NCBI RefSeq assembly: GCF_003177035.1
Contig: NZ_CP029488.1
Location: 620,001-684,000, forward strand
Length of the DNA: 64,000 nt
Direction: 5' to 3'
DNA from: Salinisphaera sp. LB1
Lineage (GTDB): Bacteria > Pseudomonadota > Gammaproteobacteria > Nevskiales > Salinisphaeraceae
The notes below the pieces were generated by a model. It was not told the DNA's origin. It ran no database searches and was given only the letters and a program-made list of their open reading frames with translations. Both the position numbers and the translations under genes were made by a program. Shown here in pieces: positions 1-8,075 of this stretch. How positions within the stretch are numbered: position 1 is the first letter of the stretch; every line of letters begins with the position of its first letter.

Positions 1-613
1 AGGCCATCATCAGCTGCGGTACGCCGTAGGGGAAATCGTCGCGATCGACCTGCCAGGTATGGAACGTCTTGCCGTAGGTGGTCACCAGATCCTCGAAGTA
101 CGCACGCTCGGCCATTTCGGGCATGCCCGGTGCCACCCACTGACCGGATTTGATCTCATAGTGGTGGCTGTGCCACAGCTGCTTTTCGTCGTCGGGCAGC
201 TGCGCGTAGCGCTCCGCGCTGATGATGTATTCGATACCGATCAATTTCGCGTCCTTCGCGTTGGAATCGAAGATCACGCACTGATGCAGATCCGGCGCCA
301 AATGCATGCAGAAATGGCTGGCCTCCACCTGCCGACCCATATCGTCGGCATACATGTGAAAGCCGTTGAGATAGGTATTCATCGACTCCAGCGGGATCTT
401 GCGCTGGGCCAGCGCGGCCGCGCCGTCGAGCGCCTGATGCTTGGGCGGATGGCCGCGGCCGATGGAGACCGCACGGCTTAGGCGCCGGCCGAGCCAGAAG
501 CCGCCGGCTACGGCCAGCCCGGCGGCGAATCCCAGCGCGGCCTCGGTACCGCTGGGCGACGAGCGGCGCGCGCGTGACAAGCGATCGAATTTGGCGAAAT
601 CGAATCGGGACAT
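1..613 (-). CDS. Oil-body-associated-protein (OBAP/DUF1264) homologue, 3' end cut by window
   Basis: This reads as a DUF1264/OBAP-family protein. The first 204 residues are visible and the frame runs off the left edge. A hydrophobic, Gly/Ala-rich stretch lies at about residues 26-42. The family-like core follows, with HFCMHLAPDLHQCVIFD, then an IGIEYIISAE segment, then LWHSHHYEIKSGQW. This Cys/His-rich pattern matches plant OBAPs and their bacterial homologues, whose biochemical role is unknown. The ATG is the first start after the 197-base upstream gap. I cannot tell whether the hydrophobic segment anchors the protein or is a secretion signal. The family call is fairly secure; the function is unknown. 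Confidence 0.75.
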   Translation of the reverse strand, partial: MSRFDFAKFDRLSRARRSSPSGTEAALGFAAGLAVAGGFWLGRRLSRAVSIGRGHPPKHQALDGAAALAQRKIPLESMNTYLNGFHMYADDMGRQVEASHFCMHLAPDLHQCVIFDSNAKDAKLIGIEYIISAERYAQLPDDEKQLWHSHHYEIKSGQWVAPGMPEMAERAYFEDLVTTYGKTFHTWQVDRDDFPYGVPQLMMA

Positions 614-810
614 GGCGCTGCCTCTGATTGCAGGCGAGCGAGACACATCGCTCGCGGTGGACCGTTGCCCCGAGTGTGGTGGGCTCCGGGCCATCGCGTC
701 TGTCCGGGCAAACCCTGACGTGGCAGAGTCGATAAGGGAACACCCGAATTTTCACGAGCGCCGGACTGCCCGACGCTGATGCGCCTCGTGCCCTGATCGA
801 GCTTTTACGC

Positions 811-1197
811 ATGCAGAGCGAAAACCTGACAGCGACGGTTCACAGCAGCTGCCCGGAACTGGACGCGGCGCGCGTCGCCCAATGCACTCTGATCACGCTT
901 GATGCGCTTGGCGAGCACCTGAGCGCGGACACCGGCACACACATCGCCTCCGGCTTGCCGAACGAGGCGGCCGCGGCCCTGCGTTCGGGCGCCCGACGTC
1001 CGGACACCAGCGGCGAGCCGATCAAGCTCGCCGAGTTTCTCGACAAGGTCCGCGCCCGGACCGAATTGCCGCCGGAACAGGCGGATTCGTTAACCTACGC
1101 GGTCGCAATCACGCTCGCCCAAGGGCTCGATGCAGCTCGCTTGAAGCAACTGCGCGACGAGTTGCCCTGGGAGCTGGACCGCCTGTTTCGCGACTGA
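811..1197 (+). CDS. DUF2267 domain protein
   Basis: This 128-residue protein has the DUF2267 layout. A helical N-terminal half (VAQCTLITLDALGEHLS) leads into an LPNEAAAAL motif. The middle carries LAEFLDKVRARTELPPEQAD, and the end repeats a related helix (AVAITLAQGLD) finishing in LPWELDRLF. The family is small, soluble and uncharacterised, and is often encoded near stress genes. No membrane segment or catalytic motif is visible. It is convergent with the receiver gene on its right. No strong Shine-Dalgarno sequence precedes the ATG, so the start could be an internal one. Confidence 0.7.
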   Translation: MQSENLTATVHSSCPELDAARVAQCTLITLDALGEHLSADTGTHIASGLPNEAAAALRSGARRPDTSGEPIKLAEFLDKVRARTELPPEQADSLTYAVAITLAQGLDAARLKQLRDELPWELDRLFRD

Positions 1198-1244
1198 TAC
1201 GTAACCGCTCGCCGGCCGGCCCGGGCGGACAGCACGCAAACCGG

Positions 1245-1628
1245 CTATTGCGGCCGGCCACAGATATCCCATAGCTCGGTCAGCAACCACTCCGAATCAA
1301 AGGGTTTCTGAACAAACTCGGTATTCGGCGGCAGGTTCGGCGGCCTGCCACAGACGGCAAACTGCGTGCCGCTCATGAGAATGAGCGCCGGGTGCGGACC
1401 CAAAGCAGCCAGCCGCTGGCACAGCGTCGCGCCGCTCATGCCAGGCAGCAACCAGTCGATCATGAGGCAGCAGAAACGGGAGGTCTCGTCGGCATCGATG
1501 AATGCCTCGGCCGAGTCGAACAGCCGAACATCGAAGCCATCGCTGCCGAGCAACGCGGCCATTGACATGGCGAAACCTGCATCGTCGTCGATCACCGCGA
1601 CCCGACATTGTCGAACGGTATCCAGCAT
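1245..1628 (-). CDS. Stand-alone response-regulator receiver protein
   Basis: This is a single CheY-like receiver domain of 127 residues with no output domain. The acidic cluster D14-D16 (VIDDD), the predicted phospho-acceptor D58 in LMIDWLLPGMSG, the serine of LMSG at 86 and the conserved K108 in VQKPF are all present, so it should be phosphorylatable. No histidine kinase lies next to it. The nearest signalling gene is the FixJ-type regulator about 400 bases away on the same strand. Likely roles are phosphorelay intermediate or protein-binding switch; partner and target cannot be deduced from sequence. Confidence 0.8.
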   Translation of the reverse strand: MLDTVRQCRVAVIDDDAGFAMSMAALLGSDGFDVRLFDSAEAFIDADETSRFCCLMIDWLLPGMSGATLCQRLAALGPHPALILMSGTQFAVCGRPPNLPPNTEFVQKPFDSEWLLTELWDICGRPQ

Positions 1629-1698
1629 GGCAATAGCCCGGAGAGGATATATTGGAAATTACGTCGACAGGGCCGGCGACGATGCAGGCGCACCGCGC

Positions 1699-1851
1699 TC
1701 AGTGCATCTTCAACCGGGGCCCGTGATCGGGCGAAAAGAGCTCGGCGAGCAGGCGCTCGATGCCGCGCGCGGCCCCACCATCTCGCGCTGGCGTTCGAGT
1801 CCGCGGCAAGCCACCGCCGACAATCACCAGGCGCGTCGAAGTCGCGCTCAT
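1699..1851 (-). CDS. Possible 50-residue ORF or remnant in the 1629-2036 gap
   Basis: The 408-base stretch between the two signalling genes holds one short frame that looks partly protein-like. It begins MSATSTRLVIVGGG, resembling the first beta strand and glycine loop of an FAD/NAD-binding Rossmann fold. It then turns into a low-complexity Arg/Gly segment and ends in a helix-like GIERLLAELFSPDHG. It is far too short to be an oxidoreductase, so it is either a remnant after internal deletion or chance. The rest of the gap holds nothing I recognise. Confidence 0.2.
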   Translation of the reverse strand: MSATSTRLVIVGGGLPRTRTPARDGGAARGIERLLAELFSPDHGPRLKMH

Positions 1852-2036
1852 GATCCATACCCTCGCTGATCGCAGGCTTTTTCAACGCTCAGGGTGGCTT
1901 AGGTGCGCGGGCGAATTGATCCGGGAAAGCACAGAGATCATCGGGGGCTGGCTGGGGTCTAACCCCCAGCACAGCGTGGCCCCTCGCTCCGTGCTGGAAC
2001 GCCCCGCGAACAAGCCGGGCGACCGCGCCCCGACGA

Positions 2037-2684
2037 CTACCGCCGTCGCTCGGGCCCGCGGTTGCGGGCTGCACTCGGCGACTCGCCGGTGGCGGTCAGG
2101 TGCAGGCGGACCAGTTCGGCCAGCGAGCCGGCGCGCATCTTGTTCATCACGTTGGCACGATGCAATTCGACCGTTTTCGGACTGATGCCGAGGCGTCGTG
2201 CGATATGCTTGTTCGACCAGCCTGCGACCACTTCGTGTAGCACGTCGGCCTCGCGTGGGGTAAGCAACGCCATCCGGGCGCACACGCTCTCGCAATGTTG
2301 ATGTTCGGCCAGAATCTCGCGGCTACGTTCGGTCGCCTCGCGCACTTCGGCCAGCAATAGCTCGCCGTTCACCGGCTTGGTGAGGAAATTGGCCGCCCCT
2401 TCGCGCATGGCTGATACCGAGGCCTCGACGTCGCCATAGCCGGTCATGAAGATCACTGGCAGATGCGGGGCCTCGTCGGCCAGCGAGCGCTGAATATCCA
2501 GCCCGCTCATATCGGGTATGCGCAGATCGAGCAGTACACACCCCGGACGCATGTCGCGCTCGCGCTCGACGAATGCCCGCCCCGTCGAGTACCCGACACT
2601 CACAATCTGTATCGAGTCGAGCAAACAACGAAGCGAATCACGTACCGCGTCGTCATCGTCGACGACATGAACCAGCGGTTCCAT
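2037..2684 (-). CDS. FixJ/NarL-type response regulator with LuxR HTH
   Basis: This is a 215-residue two-domain transcription regulator. The receiver domain (about 1-120) has an acidic pocket at D10-D12, predicted phosphorylation site D53 in LLDLRIPDMSG, and K103. The C-terminal LuxR-type helix-turn-helix begins with LTPREADVLHEVVAG and contains the recognition helix region ISPKTVELHRANVM, typical of FixJ/TodT/StyR regulators. The start was set at MEPLVHVVDDDD because the open frame extends upstream only through non-family sequence. No cognate histidine kinase lies in the window. It is divergent from the pyruvate-oxidase-like gene across 189 bases, so it may control that gene, but this is inference. 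Confidence 0.85.
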   Translation of the reverse strand: MEPLVHVVDDDDAVRDSLRCLLDSIQIVSVGYSTGRAFVERERDMRPGCVLLDLRIPDMSGLDIQRSLADEAPHLPVIFMTGYGDVEASVSAMREGAANFLTKPVNGELLLAEVREATERSREILAEHQHCESVCARMALLTPREADVLHEVVAGWSNKHIARRLGISPKTVELHRANVMNKMRAGSLAELVRLHLTATGESPSAARNRGPERRR

Positions 2685-2873
2685 CGCATTTCCGCTTGCG
2701 TGTGGTGTGTCAAGGCTAGCAGCCGGCAAGCCGGGTTGAACCCGTATTTGCCCGCATATCGCCAATTGACGTCAGTATCGGCGAACGGGACCGAACACCT
2801 AGGGATTGTCACGGATTGGGTGGCTGGCCTGTTGCACCTACGGTGGCATGGCGATTCGATGTGGATACCTGCT

Positions 2874-4652
2874 ATGTCTCGAACCGTCGGAGATTTCATC
2901 GTCGCGCGCCTGCACGAATGGGGCGTGACCCGTTGCTACGGTTACTCGGGCGACGGCATCAACGGGGTCATGGCCGGTCTGCGCCGCGCCGCAAGCGGAC
3001 CGCGTCTGATCCAGCCCCGGCACGAGGAGCTGGCCGCATTCATGGCCAGCGCCCACGCCAAGTTCACCGGTACGCCGGGCGTGTGTATCTCGACCTCGGG
3101 CCCGGGCGCGATCCATCTGCTCAATGGGCTGTACGACGCCAGCAAGGATCACGTGCCGGCGGTGGCGATCGTCGGCCAACAGTCGCGCATGAGCCTCGGC
3201 ACCGATTACCAGCAGGAGATCGACTTGATCTCGCTGTACAAGGACGTCGCCGGCGACTACGTGCACATGGTGTCCGATCCGCGCCAGGCACGGCATCTGG
3301 TCGATCAGGCCATGCGCATCGCGATCGGCCGGCGCGCGGTCACCGCGCTGATCGTGCCGGCCGATATCCAGGACGCGCCGATGGAACAGCCACCGGCCAA
3401 GCACGGGGCGACGTTTTCCGGCGTCGGTTACAACCCGCCGGTGACGTGCCCCGCCGAAGCCGATCTGGAGGCCGCTGCCAAGGTTCTCGACGCGGGCGAA
3501 CGCGTGGCCATCCTGGCCGGCGCCGGCACCAAGGACGCAGTCGACGAGGTACTGGCCCTGGCGGACAAGCTCGGCGCGGGCGTCGCCAAGGCCATTCTGG
3601 CCAAGACCATGATCCCGGACGACGTCGACTACGTCACCGGCACGATCGGCCTGCTCGGTACCGAGCCGAGCGCCGACATGATGGCCGGCTGCGATACGCT
3701 GCTGATGATCGGCACGCGTTTCCCCTACGCCGAATTCCTGCCGACCGACGATCAGGCGCGCGCGGTGCAGATCGATATCGACGCCGAAGCGCTCGGCCTG
3801 CGCTACCCGACCGAAGTCAACCTGCACGGCGAGGCCAAGGCCACGGCCGCTGCGCTGACCGAGCGCGTCAATCGCAAGACCGATCGCGAATGGCAGAACA
3901 AGCTCATCGAGAAGACCCGCGACTGGTGGAACACCATGGCCGAACGGGCGAAGATGAGCGCCGATCCGGTCAATCCGCAGGCGATCTTCGCCGAGTTGTC
4001 GAATCGGATGCCCAGCGACGTCATGCTGACCTGCGACGTCGGCTCGGCGACCAACTGGTATGCCCGTTATCTCAAGATCCGGCGCGGCATGATCGGATCG
4101 GTGTCCGGCGGGCTGGCGTCGATGGGCAACGGCGTACCCTATCTCGCGGCGGCCAAGTTCGCCTATCCGGACCGTCCGGGCATCGCCATGGTCGGCGACG
4201 GCGCGATGCAGATGAGCGGCAACCAGGCGCTGACCACGATCGCCAAGTACTGGACCGAATGGGCTAATCCGACGGCCATCGTGCTGGTGCTCAACAACCG
4301 CGATCTCAACCAGGTGACTTGGGAACAGCGCGTCATGGAAGGCGATCCCAAGTTCGAGACCTCGCAGGACCTGCCGGACTTCGCCTACGACCAGTACGCC
4401 GAGCTGCTGGGCCTGAAAGGCCTGCGTATCGACTCGCCCGACCAGATCGAAGGCGTCTGGCGCGAAGCGCTGGCCGCCGAGCGGCCGGTGGTGATCAACG
4501 CCTACACCGACCCGGAGGTCGCCCCGCTACCGCCGCATATCAGTTTCCAGCAGGCCAGGAGCTTTATGTCGTCGATGGTCAAGGGAGACCCGGAGTCGGC
4601 GCACATCATTCGCGAATCATTCAAGCAGATGTGGGCCAAGTGGCGTGACTGA
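2874..4652 (+). CDS. Thiamine-diphosphate enzyme, pyruvate oxidase/PoxB-like
   Basis: This 592-residue member of the acetolactate synthase/pyruvate oxidase superfamily has three domains: N-terminal TPP-binding pyrimidine domain, central FAD/NAD-like domain and C-terminal TPP-binding domain. The glutamate expected to activate TPP is E51 in PRHEELAAF. The Mg-TPP motif runs from G441-D442-G443 to N474-N475. Overall sequence most resembles PoxB-type pyruvate:quinone oxidoreductases and related TPP-requiring proteins, but substrate is not certain. A C-terminal amphipathic membrane-activation helix like that of E. coli PoxB is not obvious. An in-frame ATG at 2859 is possible; 2874 is preferred because MSRTVGDFIVARLHEWGV matches the usual N terminus. 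No good ribosome-binding site precedes either start. Confidence 0.78.
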   Translation: MSRTVGDFIVARLHEWGVTRCYGYSGDGINGVMAGLRRAASGPRLIQPRHEELAAFMASAHAKFTGTPGVCISTSGPGAIHLLNGLYDASKDHVPAVAIVGQQSRMSLGTDYQQEIDLISLYKDVAGDYVHMVSDPRQARHLVDQAMRIAIGRRAVTALIVPADIQDAPMEQPPAKHGATFSGVGYNPPVTCPAEADLEAAAKVLDAGERVAILAGAGTKDAVDEVLALADKLGAGVAKAILAKTMIPDDVDYVTGTIGLLGTEPSADMMAGCDTLLMIGTRFPYAEFLPTDDQARAVQIDIDAEALGLRYPTEVNLHGEAKATAAALTERVNRKTDREWQNKLIEKTRDWWNTMAERAKMSADPVNPQAIFAELSNRMPSDVMLTCDVGSATNWYARYLKIRRGMIGSVSGGLASMGNGVPYLAAAKFAYPDRPGIAMVGDGAMQMSGNQALTTIAKYWTEWANPTAIVLVLNNRDLNQVTWEQRVMEGDPKFETSQDLPDFAYDQYAELLGLKGLRIDSPDQIEGVWREALAAERPVVINAYTDPEVAPLPPHISFQQARSFMSSMVKGDPESAHIIRESFKQMWAKWRD

Positions 4653-4677
4653 CGGCCACGGCCGGCGACCCGGCGCG

Positions 4678-6420
4678 TCACCCAGTGTCGGCGCGCCGCG
4701 TAGCCAGCACTGGCGGCCGTTTTCTTTCCTCGGGCACGAGACACAGCCGGCGGCGCTGCATGACCGTCCCGACCGCCTGGCGTCCGCTCCAGACGGTTAA
4801 CGGCACCGCGAGGGCCGGACCGAGGATGATCGGCGCGGCCCATAACGTGGCGCCGAATCCGGCCGCGCTCCAGAGCGCCGCAGCCATCCCGATCCCGGCC
4901 AGCGTATGCGGCGCCAACGGCGGCCAGGCGTCACGCCAGGCGATATCCAGGCGATCCCGATTCTGTCCGCCCCAGGCCACGCTGCGACCGAACATCAGCC
5001 CGATCAGAAACAGCGTGATTGACAGCGCCACCACCGGCGCAATCAGGGCCGATGACAGCAGTTCAACCAGTACGGACGCCGCAAACACGGCGCTGCCGCC
5101 GTAGCGGCCCGTGCCGTGGGCGGACAACAGCACATCGAGTACCCCGGCGATCTTGGGCGTGATCGCCAGCACGAACACGCCCACGAACAGGCCGAACCCG
5201 AGCCGCACGTCGCCCAGGCTGAGATCGCCGAGCACGCCGCCGATACAGCTTGCCGCGATCATTCCGATCCAGGCCGCCGGCGCGATATACATCCCGATGG
5301 CCTGCAGCAGCTGGAAGCGGCTCACCGGCCGCAGCCCAGGGGTGCCGAGTAGCCGCAGGTACTGCATGTTGCCCTGGCACCAGCGCAGTTCGCGGCGAAT
5401 GAAATCCAGCAGCGTAGGCGGATTGATCTCGTAGCTGTCGCTCTCGACCGGTACCACGCGCACCTCGTAGCCGGCCCGGCGCATGAAGGTCGCCTCGAGC
5501 TGATCGTGGCTGAGCACTGCGCCGCCCCACGGCGGGCGCCCCGACAGCCGGGGCAGCCGGCAATGCGCCCGAAACGGCGCCACGCGGATCACTGCGTTGT
5601 GCCCCCAATAAGCTCCACAGTCGGCGGTCCACCAGGCCGCGCCCGTGGTGAAAGCGCGCATCGCATGGCGCATGCCGAACTGGAATACACGCGTGAAACC
5701 ACTGTGGCTGGGCATGCCCACCACGAGGCTCTGCAGAATGCCGATCTCCGGCCGCGCCTGCATGACACCCACCAGGCGCACGATGACCTCACCCGACATC
5801 AGGCTGTCGGCATCGAGCGGGATGAAATAATCGAACGCCGCCCCGCGTTGATCCAGAAAATCCGCGATATTGCCCGCCTTGTAGCCGCGATTGTGCGCCC
5901 GCCGGCGATAGATCGGCGCGGGTTCGCCGGGCGCGGCATGGGCGCGGAAGGCGGCGAAGGCGGCGCGCTCGGCGGCGATGATATCCGGCTCGTCGGAATC
6001 GCTGATCACAGCGAATGTGAATCGATCGATGCCGCCGGTTGCGGCCAGCGAGTCGCGCATGCAAGCCAGGCGCTCGAATACCGGCGCGGGGGCCTCGTTG
6101 CGCAACGTCATCACCAGAACCGTACTGCAATCCAGCGCCGGCAACTCGGCATCGGCGTCGGTCAATGCGGCCACGCCAGGCATGGCGCGCACCTGCTCGG
6201 GGCGGAGTTGGCGCAGGGCCAGCCCAATCACGGCATTCCAGAAGCCGAGCACCGTGTACGGCATGCTAAGCAGGAAACCGAAACCGATCAGGCCTTCGGA
6301 CAGCGTCAGGCCGTCGGCGGCCAACAAGGACAGCATGGCCGCGAAGGCCACGGCCAGCGTGACCAGGTTCAGAGCGACAACGAGATAGCGGCGGCGACGG
6401 ACGTCGACCGGTGCGGACAT
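4678..6420 (-). CDS. opgH: OpgH/MdoH-like membrane glucosyltransferase
   Basis: This is a family-2 processive glucosyltransferase resembling the glucan backbone synthase of osmoregulated periplasmic glucans. Two N-terminal membrane segments lie at about 12-34 and 42-66. The cytoplasmic GT domain has an acidic SDSDE cluster, the donor-binding DADSLMSG, and the processivity motif RELRWCQGNMQ (QxxRW-like). At least five more hydrophobic segments occupy residues 360-545. At 580 residues it is shorter than E. coli OpgH (about 850), lacking the long N-terminal extension. The usual partner opgG is not adjacent; the right-hand neighbour is a lipid methyltransferase 25 bases away on the same strand. 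Confidence 0.82.
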   Translation of the reverse strand: MSAPVDVRRRRYLVVALNLVTLAVAFAAMLSLLAADGLTLSEGLIGFGFLLSMPYTVLGFWNAVIGLALRQLRPEQVRAMPGVAALTDADAELPALDCSTVLVMTLRNEAPAPVFERLACMRDSLAATGGIDRFTFAVISDSDEPDIIAAERAAFAAFRAHAAPGEPAPIYRRRAHNRGYKAGNIADFLDQRGAAFDYFIPLDADSLMSGEVIVRLVGVMQARPEIGILQSLVVGMPSHSGFTRVFQFGMRHAMRAFTTGAAWWTADCGAYWGHNAVIRVAPFRAHCRLPRLSGRPPWGGAVLSHDQLEATFMRRAGYEVRVVPVESDSYEINPPTLLDFIRRELRWCQGNMQYLRLLGTPGLRPVSRFQLLQAIGMYIAPAAWIGMIAASCIGGVLGDLSLGDVRLGFGLFVGVFVLAITPKIAGVLDVLLSAHGTGRYGGSAVFAASVLVELLSSALIAPVVALSITLFLIGLMFGRSVAWGGQNRDRLDIAWRDAWPPLAPHTLAGIGMAAALWSAAGFGATLWAAPIILGPALAVPLTVWSGRQAVGTVMQRRRLCLVPEERKRPPVLATRRADTG

Positions 6421-6445
6421 GGAATGGCGGACCTCGGGCGGACAA

Positions 6446-7075
6446 TCATTCCGAGTCTAATCGCCCGAGGCAGACATCTCGATAACGATCCCCCGAGGGC
6501 CTTGTTTCCCGGGCGCGATACTGCCAGAGCGTGGCCGGCGGCCAGTTCTGGGCGACACGGCGATAGCGTTCGGCGCAATAATTCCAGGCGCGCAGATGAC
6601 GCTGGCGCACCGGGGAGCCAGGTAGATAGGTGATCTGGGTGAAAGTGGCCCCGGGCGCGGCGCGGGCGAAACAGTCGTCCAGCACGGCGCGCTGGCCGGT
6701 GCGCCCGAAGTGCAGGATGGGCAGCGTCGAGATGACCGCCGCGATGCGGTCGATACGGCGTGTCTCGAACAACGGGTCCAGCGCCCGCGCATCCGCCCGG
6801 GCGACAAGATCCCGACCGAAACGCCGGCGCAGATGCGCGGCGAGCTCGGCGTTCGCCTCGACGATGCACAACCGCTGTCGATCCACGCCCGCCGCCAACA
6901 TCGCCGACGTCACCGGGCCGGTCCCGGCCCCCAGTTCGACAATCGTGCCTTCATCGGGGGCCGCCGCGACGGCGTCGACGAAAGCGGCCGCCACGGCGGC
7001 ACCGCTCGGCGCCAGGGTGGCGATCTGGCGCGGTTTCGCCAGCCACAACCGCCATAGAAGCGTCAGTTCCGACAT
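6446..7075 (-). CDS. SAM-dependent phospholipid N-methyltransferase-like protein (PmtA type)
   Basis: This 209-residue class I methyltransferase has the SAM-binding glycine loop VELGAGTGPVT at residues 47-57 and an acidic motif II (IVEANAE). The N-terminal WLAKPRQIATLAPSG resembles the short amphipathic lead-in of Rhodobacter-type PmtA, which converts phosphatidylethanolamine to phosphatidylcholine. ISTLPILHFG corresponds to the post-motif region of that family. The start has a strong GGAGG ribosome-binding site about nine bases upstream. It is divergent from olsB and upstream of the OpgH-like gene, so its context is envelope lipid and glucan synthesis. An rRNA-methylase-like function is the main alternative. 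Confidence 0.65.
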   Translation of the reverse strand: MSELTLLWRLWLAKPRQIATLAPSGAAVAAAFVDAVAAAPDEGTIVELGAGTGPVTSAMLAAGVDRQRLCIVEANAELAAHLRRRFGRDLVARADARALDPLFETRRIDRIAAVISTLPILHFGRTGQRAVLDDCFARAAPGATFTQITYLPGSPVRQRHLRAWNYCAERYRRVAQNWPPATLWQYRARETRPSGDRYRDVCLGRLDSE

Positions 7076-7130
7076 GGAAGAAACCTCCAGGATTTCGGCC
7101 CAGATTTAGCAGCGCTTCGTGACCCCGCGA

Positions 7131-7181
7131 TGACGTCCGGCCTTTCACGGCGCGGTCATCCCAGGGTCATCGATTCATCAC
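7131..7181 (+). promoter_or_regulatory. Pho-box-like direct repeat array upstream of olsB
   Basis: CGGTCAT and GGGTCAT stand exactly 11 bases apart (7-base units, 4-base spacers), as in PhoB sites with consensus CTGTCAT. Weaker units continue at the same period: TGACGTC at 7131, CTTTCAC at 7142 and TCATCAC at 7175. A GAGAAT -10-like hexamer starts at 7192. The array lies 51 bases before the olsB start and also in front of the divergent methyltransferase gene. PhoB control is inferred. Confidence 0.5.
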
Positions 7182-7231
7182 ATGCCCGGCCGAGAATCGG
7201 GGCCGTTAATCCGGTCTCTGGAGGCCATCGC

Positions 7232-8011
7232 ATGTCCATCGCGACCCGTATCGAACGCGCTCCGCGCGGCTTCTATTACAGTTTCGCCCAGACCGAAGAG
7301 GACATCCGCGACAGTCTGGCCCTGCGCCACCGCGTATTCGTGGAGGAAATGGGCGCCCGCATCGAACCGGGCCCCGCCGGGCTGGAAACCGACGCCATGG
7401 ATGAATATTGCCTGCACCTGATCGTGCGCGAGGCCACCACCGACCGCGCCGTGGCCAGCACGCGCATCCTCACCCACGAAGCCGCCATCGCCGCCGGGCG
7501 CTTCTATTCCGCCACCGAGTTCAATATCGACCGTCTCCTGGCGCGCCCGGGGCGGTTTCTCGAGATCGGGCGGACCTGTGTGGATTCCGCGCACCGCGGC
7601 GGCGCGGCCATCGCCATGCTGTGGAACGGGCTGGCGGACCTGATCCGGGCCGACGACTACGATCATCTCATCGGCTGTGCCAGCATCGACCTGCGCGACG
7701 GCCTGGACCGGGCGCATGCCATCTGCCGCGACCTCCTGGGGCGCCAGCCGGTGCCTGCGCAGCACCGCGTGGCGCCGCGGCGCCCCCTGCCGGCCGCCTC
7801 GAACCGGCTGGTCCGTGCCGTGCGGATGCCGCCGCTGATCAAGGCCTATCTCCGACTGGGCGCACGTGTCGGAGGCCCGCCGTGCCATGACCCCGACTTC
7901 GGCGTGGCCGACCTGTTCATGCATCTGGATGTCGCCCGGCTGTCGCCGCGCTATGCCCGGCATTTTCTCGGCACGACCGCCGCCGACAGCGATATCAGGC
8001 TCACGGCATAA
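7232..8011 (+). CDS. olsB: L-ornithine N-alpha-acyltransferase (ornithine lipid synthesis)
   Basis: This 259-residue protein resembles OlsB, which transfers a 3-hydroxyacyl group from acyl carrier protein to ornithine to make lyso-ornithine lipid. The GNAT-like core is visible: RHRVFVEEMGA near the start, HLIVRE, ASTRIL, and the family signature LEIGRTCVDSAHRGGAAIAMLWNGL. The ATG was chosen because GGAGG lies seven bases upstream and the sequence before it is not conserved. The second-step enzyme OlsA is not in the window. The upstream Pho-box-like array suggests induction under phosphate limitation, a known behaviour of ornithine lipids in several proteobacteria. Confidence 0.82.
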   Translation: MSIATRIERAPRGFYYSFAQTEEDIRDSLALRHRVFVEEMGARIEPGPAGLETDAMDEYCLHLIVREATTDRAVASTRILTHEAAIAAGRFYSATEFNIDRLLARPGRFLEIGRTCVDSAHRGGAAIAMLWNGLADLIRADDYDHLIGCASIDLRDGLDRAHAICRDLLGRQPVPAQHRVAPRRPLPAASNRLVRAVRMPPLIKAYLRLGARVGGPPCHDPDFGVADLFMHLDVARLSPRYARHFLGTTAADSDIRLTA

Positions 8012-8075
8012 ACGCCCCGTCGCACGGCCGGATCGAGCGCTCAGGTAAACTAGGGGTTTTTTTGAGGGCGAAGTC

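Noticed and set aside
2816-4267. 483-codon plus-strand frame overlapping the pyruvate-oxidase-like gene
   Set aside because: It is an Arg-rich frame-shifted reading of the same DNA without motifs.
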